DNA of 64,000 bases. It comes from Cyathus striatus. Taxonomy: Eukaryota > Basidiomycota > Agaricomycetes > Agaricales > Nidulariaceae. The DNA lies in contig JAOVFP010000003.1 of assembly GCA_025738555.1 (NCBI GenBank), positions 6,386,001 through 6,450,000 of the forward strand. Direction: 5' to 3'. Below the pieces are notes generated by a model that was given only the letters and a program-made list of their open reading frames with translations, had not been told where the DNA came from and ran no database searches. Position numbers and translations under genes: made by a program. Positions within the stretch are counted from its first letter, which is position 1. Each line of letters begins with the position of its first letter. Of this stretch, positions 62,962 through 64,000 are shown piece after piece.

Positions 62962-64000
62962 TTAGACATCAATATCCAATCCATAATCTGCTATTCCTTC
63001 ATCTTCTTCTCTGTCATATTCATCTGCTGCTTCCTCTCTGTCATATATATCTTCTGCTTCCTCTTCTGCTTCCTCTTTCTCTTCCACATCAGAATTATCA
63101 GATTCATCTTCTATAATATCTTCATCATCTTGAGTACTATCATTCCTTTCAAGTTGCTTCTTAATAACCTTTTGTGTATGAATAAATAGAAGTGCATGTA
63201 TGGTCCAGTTGAAGTTAATAACAGTCATTCTGTTAAGCATGTTCTGAAACTCTTCAAGCCATGCATTTAATTGCTCACAAGCCTGTATGGAAGTATTAAA
63301 TAAAGATATATATATACTAATATGAAATTCTTCTTACCTGAGTATTGAAGGCTCTTTTATAATGTGGTCTTCCATGAATATCATTTTCCACTACAACCAA
63401 GTTGGGTGCAGACCCATTTAAAGGTGCTGGGTTGCACCATTTATGACATGTATAATCAGTTGTTCTATGGTTAACATAATGATATGAATCAACAATAAAT
63501 CTAGTTGTTAGACTCCAAATTCTCCATGCACCGTTTAGCACAGCATTTTTTAGCACTACACATGCTTTGTCAATACAGACATAGCTTGGACAAGATTCAA
63601 GAGTTGGATAGACATGATCTAAAAATCTCATAATATTTCCAGGTCCCTCAGATTTTGTAAACTTGGTCCATGCAATAACTGCTCCACATGGTGCACATAA
63701 TGTCTCAACATAGTAAAATTGAGGAGCAGTAAAGTAATGATTTCACTCCTCATGTGGTGCAGGAGCATCATCATGAAGCATTACTTGCCGGTTTATATGA
63801 GGAAGCCAATCTACTTGTTCCTCTTCACTTCTTCGAATATGTCTTCTTATTCCTAGAAGTGTTTGCCGACTAAATCTTACAAGATGGTTGCACCATCGTG
63901 ACTGATGATTAATACATGTTTTAGAGTTTTGTTCTTTGGGGTTGTTACATGATTTTATATGACATAAGTGACCACGCATAGCTTGATGATACATACAGAA
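62962..64000 (-). pseudogene. KDZ-type transposase, C-terminal half, incomplete at the window edge
   Basis: From the window edge: part of CxC6 (CHIKSCNNPKEQNSKTC, then NHQSRW), a short linker, and a TGA at 63,743. The RNase-H-like core follows: YVETLCAPCGAVIAW, CIDKACVVLKNAV, FIVDSYHYVNH, WCNPAPLNGSAPNLVV, AFNTQ. An intron at 63,283-63,338 leads to ACEQLNAWLEEFQ. The C-terminus is a highly acidic tail (EEKEEAEEEAEDIYDREEAA). Stop TAA at 62,962. The one in-frame TGA lies in a variable linker and would fit a CGA to TGA change; otherwise the visible part is open. The 5' half of the gene and element is outside the window. Confidence 0.85.

Larger units (their letters stand above)
62213..64000. 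mobile_element. K3: left part of a third KDZ-type transposon, runs off the window
   Basis: CAGTATGTTGCACTCTCCC at 62,213 aligns with the left ends of K1 and K2. The preceding 8-mer CATTGCTT (62,205-62,212) should recur after its right end. Sub-terminal repeats of AGTGAGACTCTCACTGGA (62,230-62,600) form near-perfect palindromes. The KDZ gene begins its stop 749 bp from the left end, against 741 bp in K2 and 646 bp in K1. Confidence 0.8.

Overview
The window looks like nuclear DNA of a filamentous basidiomycete, most likely an Agaricomycete. The evidence is AT-rich sequence, very short introns (about 45-65 bp, with GTAAGT-type donors, CTAAC-type branch sites and AG acceptors), and several transposon families known mainly from that group: KDZ-type transposases with CxC5/CxC6 cysteine clusters, a Plavaka/Tnp2-type transposase, and Ty3 and Ty1 retroelements. 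I found no intact ordinary host gene. The window is a stack of nested mobile elements, many decayed, plus fragments of older genes they interrupted.

Layout. 1-13.7 kb: a Ty1/copia remnant, then a decayed Ty3/gypsy element (LTR 2,180-2,567, gag, pol), a small spliced hypothetical gene on the minus strand (9.7-10.8 kb), and a second Ty3 LTR with its leader (12,782-13,735). 14.2-17 kb: an orphan right end of a TIR element (M0, ends 14,760), a complete 1.2 kb non-autonomous element (M1, 15,318-16,497) and a sub-terminal repeat array. 19,957-27,929: a complete 8 kb KDZ-type transposon (K1) with one long spliced transposase gene that appears intact and a hairpin-forming GC-rich minisatellite. 28-33 kb: mostly non-coding, with tandem repeats and one end of a MULE-like element. 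33,247-42,332: a 9.1 kb Plavaka-type element (P1) with a transposase, a second conserved spliced gene and a captured fragment of a tRNA 2-thiouridylase gene. 42.3-52 kb: an old minus-strand reading frame broken by a foldback element (F1) and two small TIR elements (M2, M3). 52,988-61,459: a second, decayed KDZ element (K2). 62,213 to the end: the left part of a third (K3).

The most coherent result is a family of TIR elements (K1, K2, K3, M0-M3). They share a terminal core close to TTTACRCT placed 6 nt from the end. The five bounded copies each have an exact 8-bp target-site duplication, and each carries its own short palindromic or tandem sub-terminal repeat, the same at both of its ends. The KDZ-type gene in K1, K2 and K3 is the obvious candidate for the shared transposase. 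In several places, removing an element together with one target copy restores an older reading frame, which independently supports the boundaries.

All assignments are from reading the sequence and from memory of family features; no database search was run. Exon boundaries are hand predictions.
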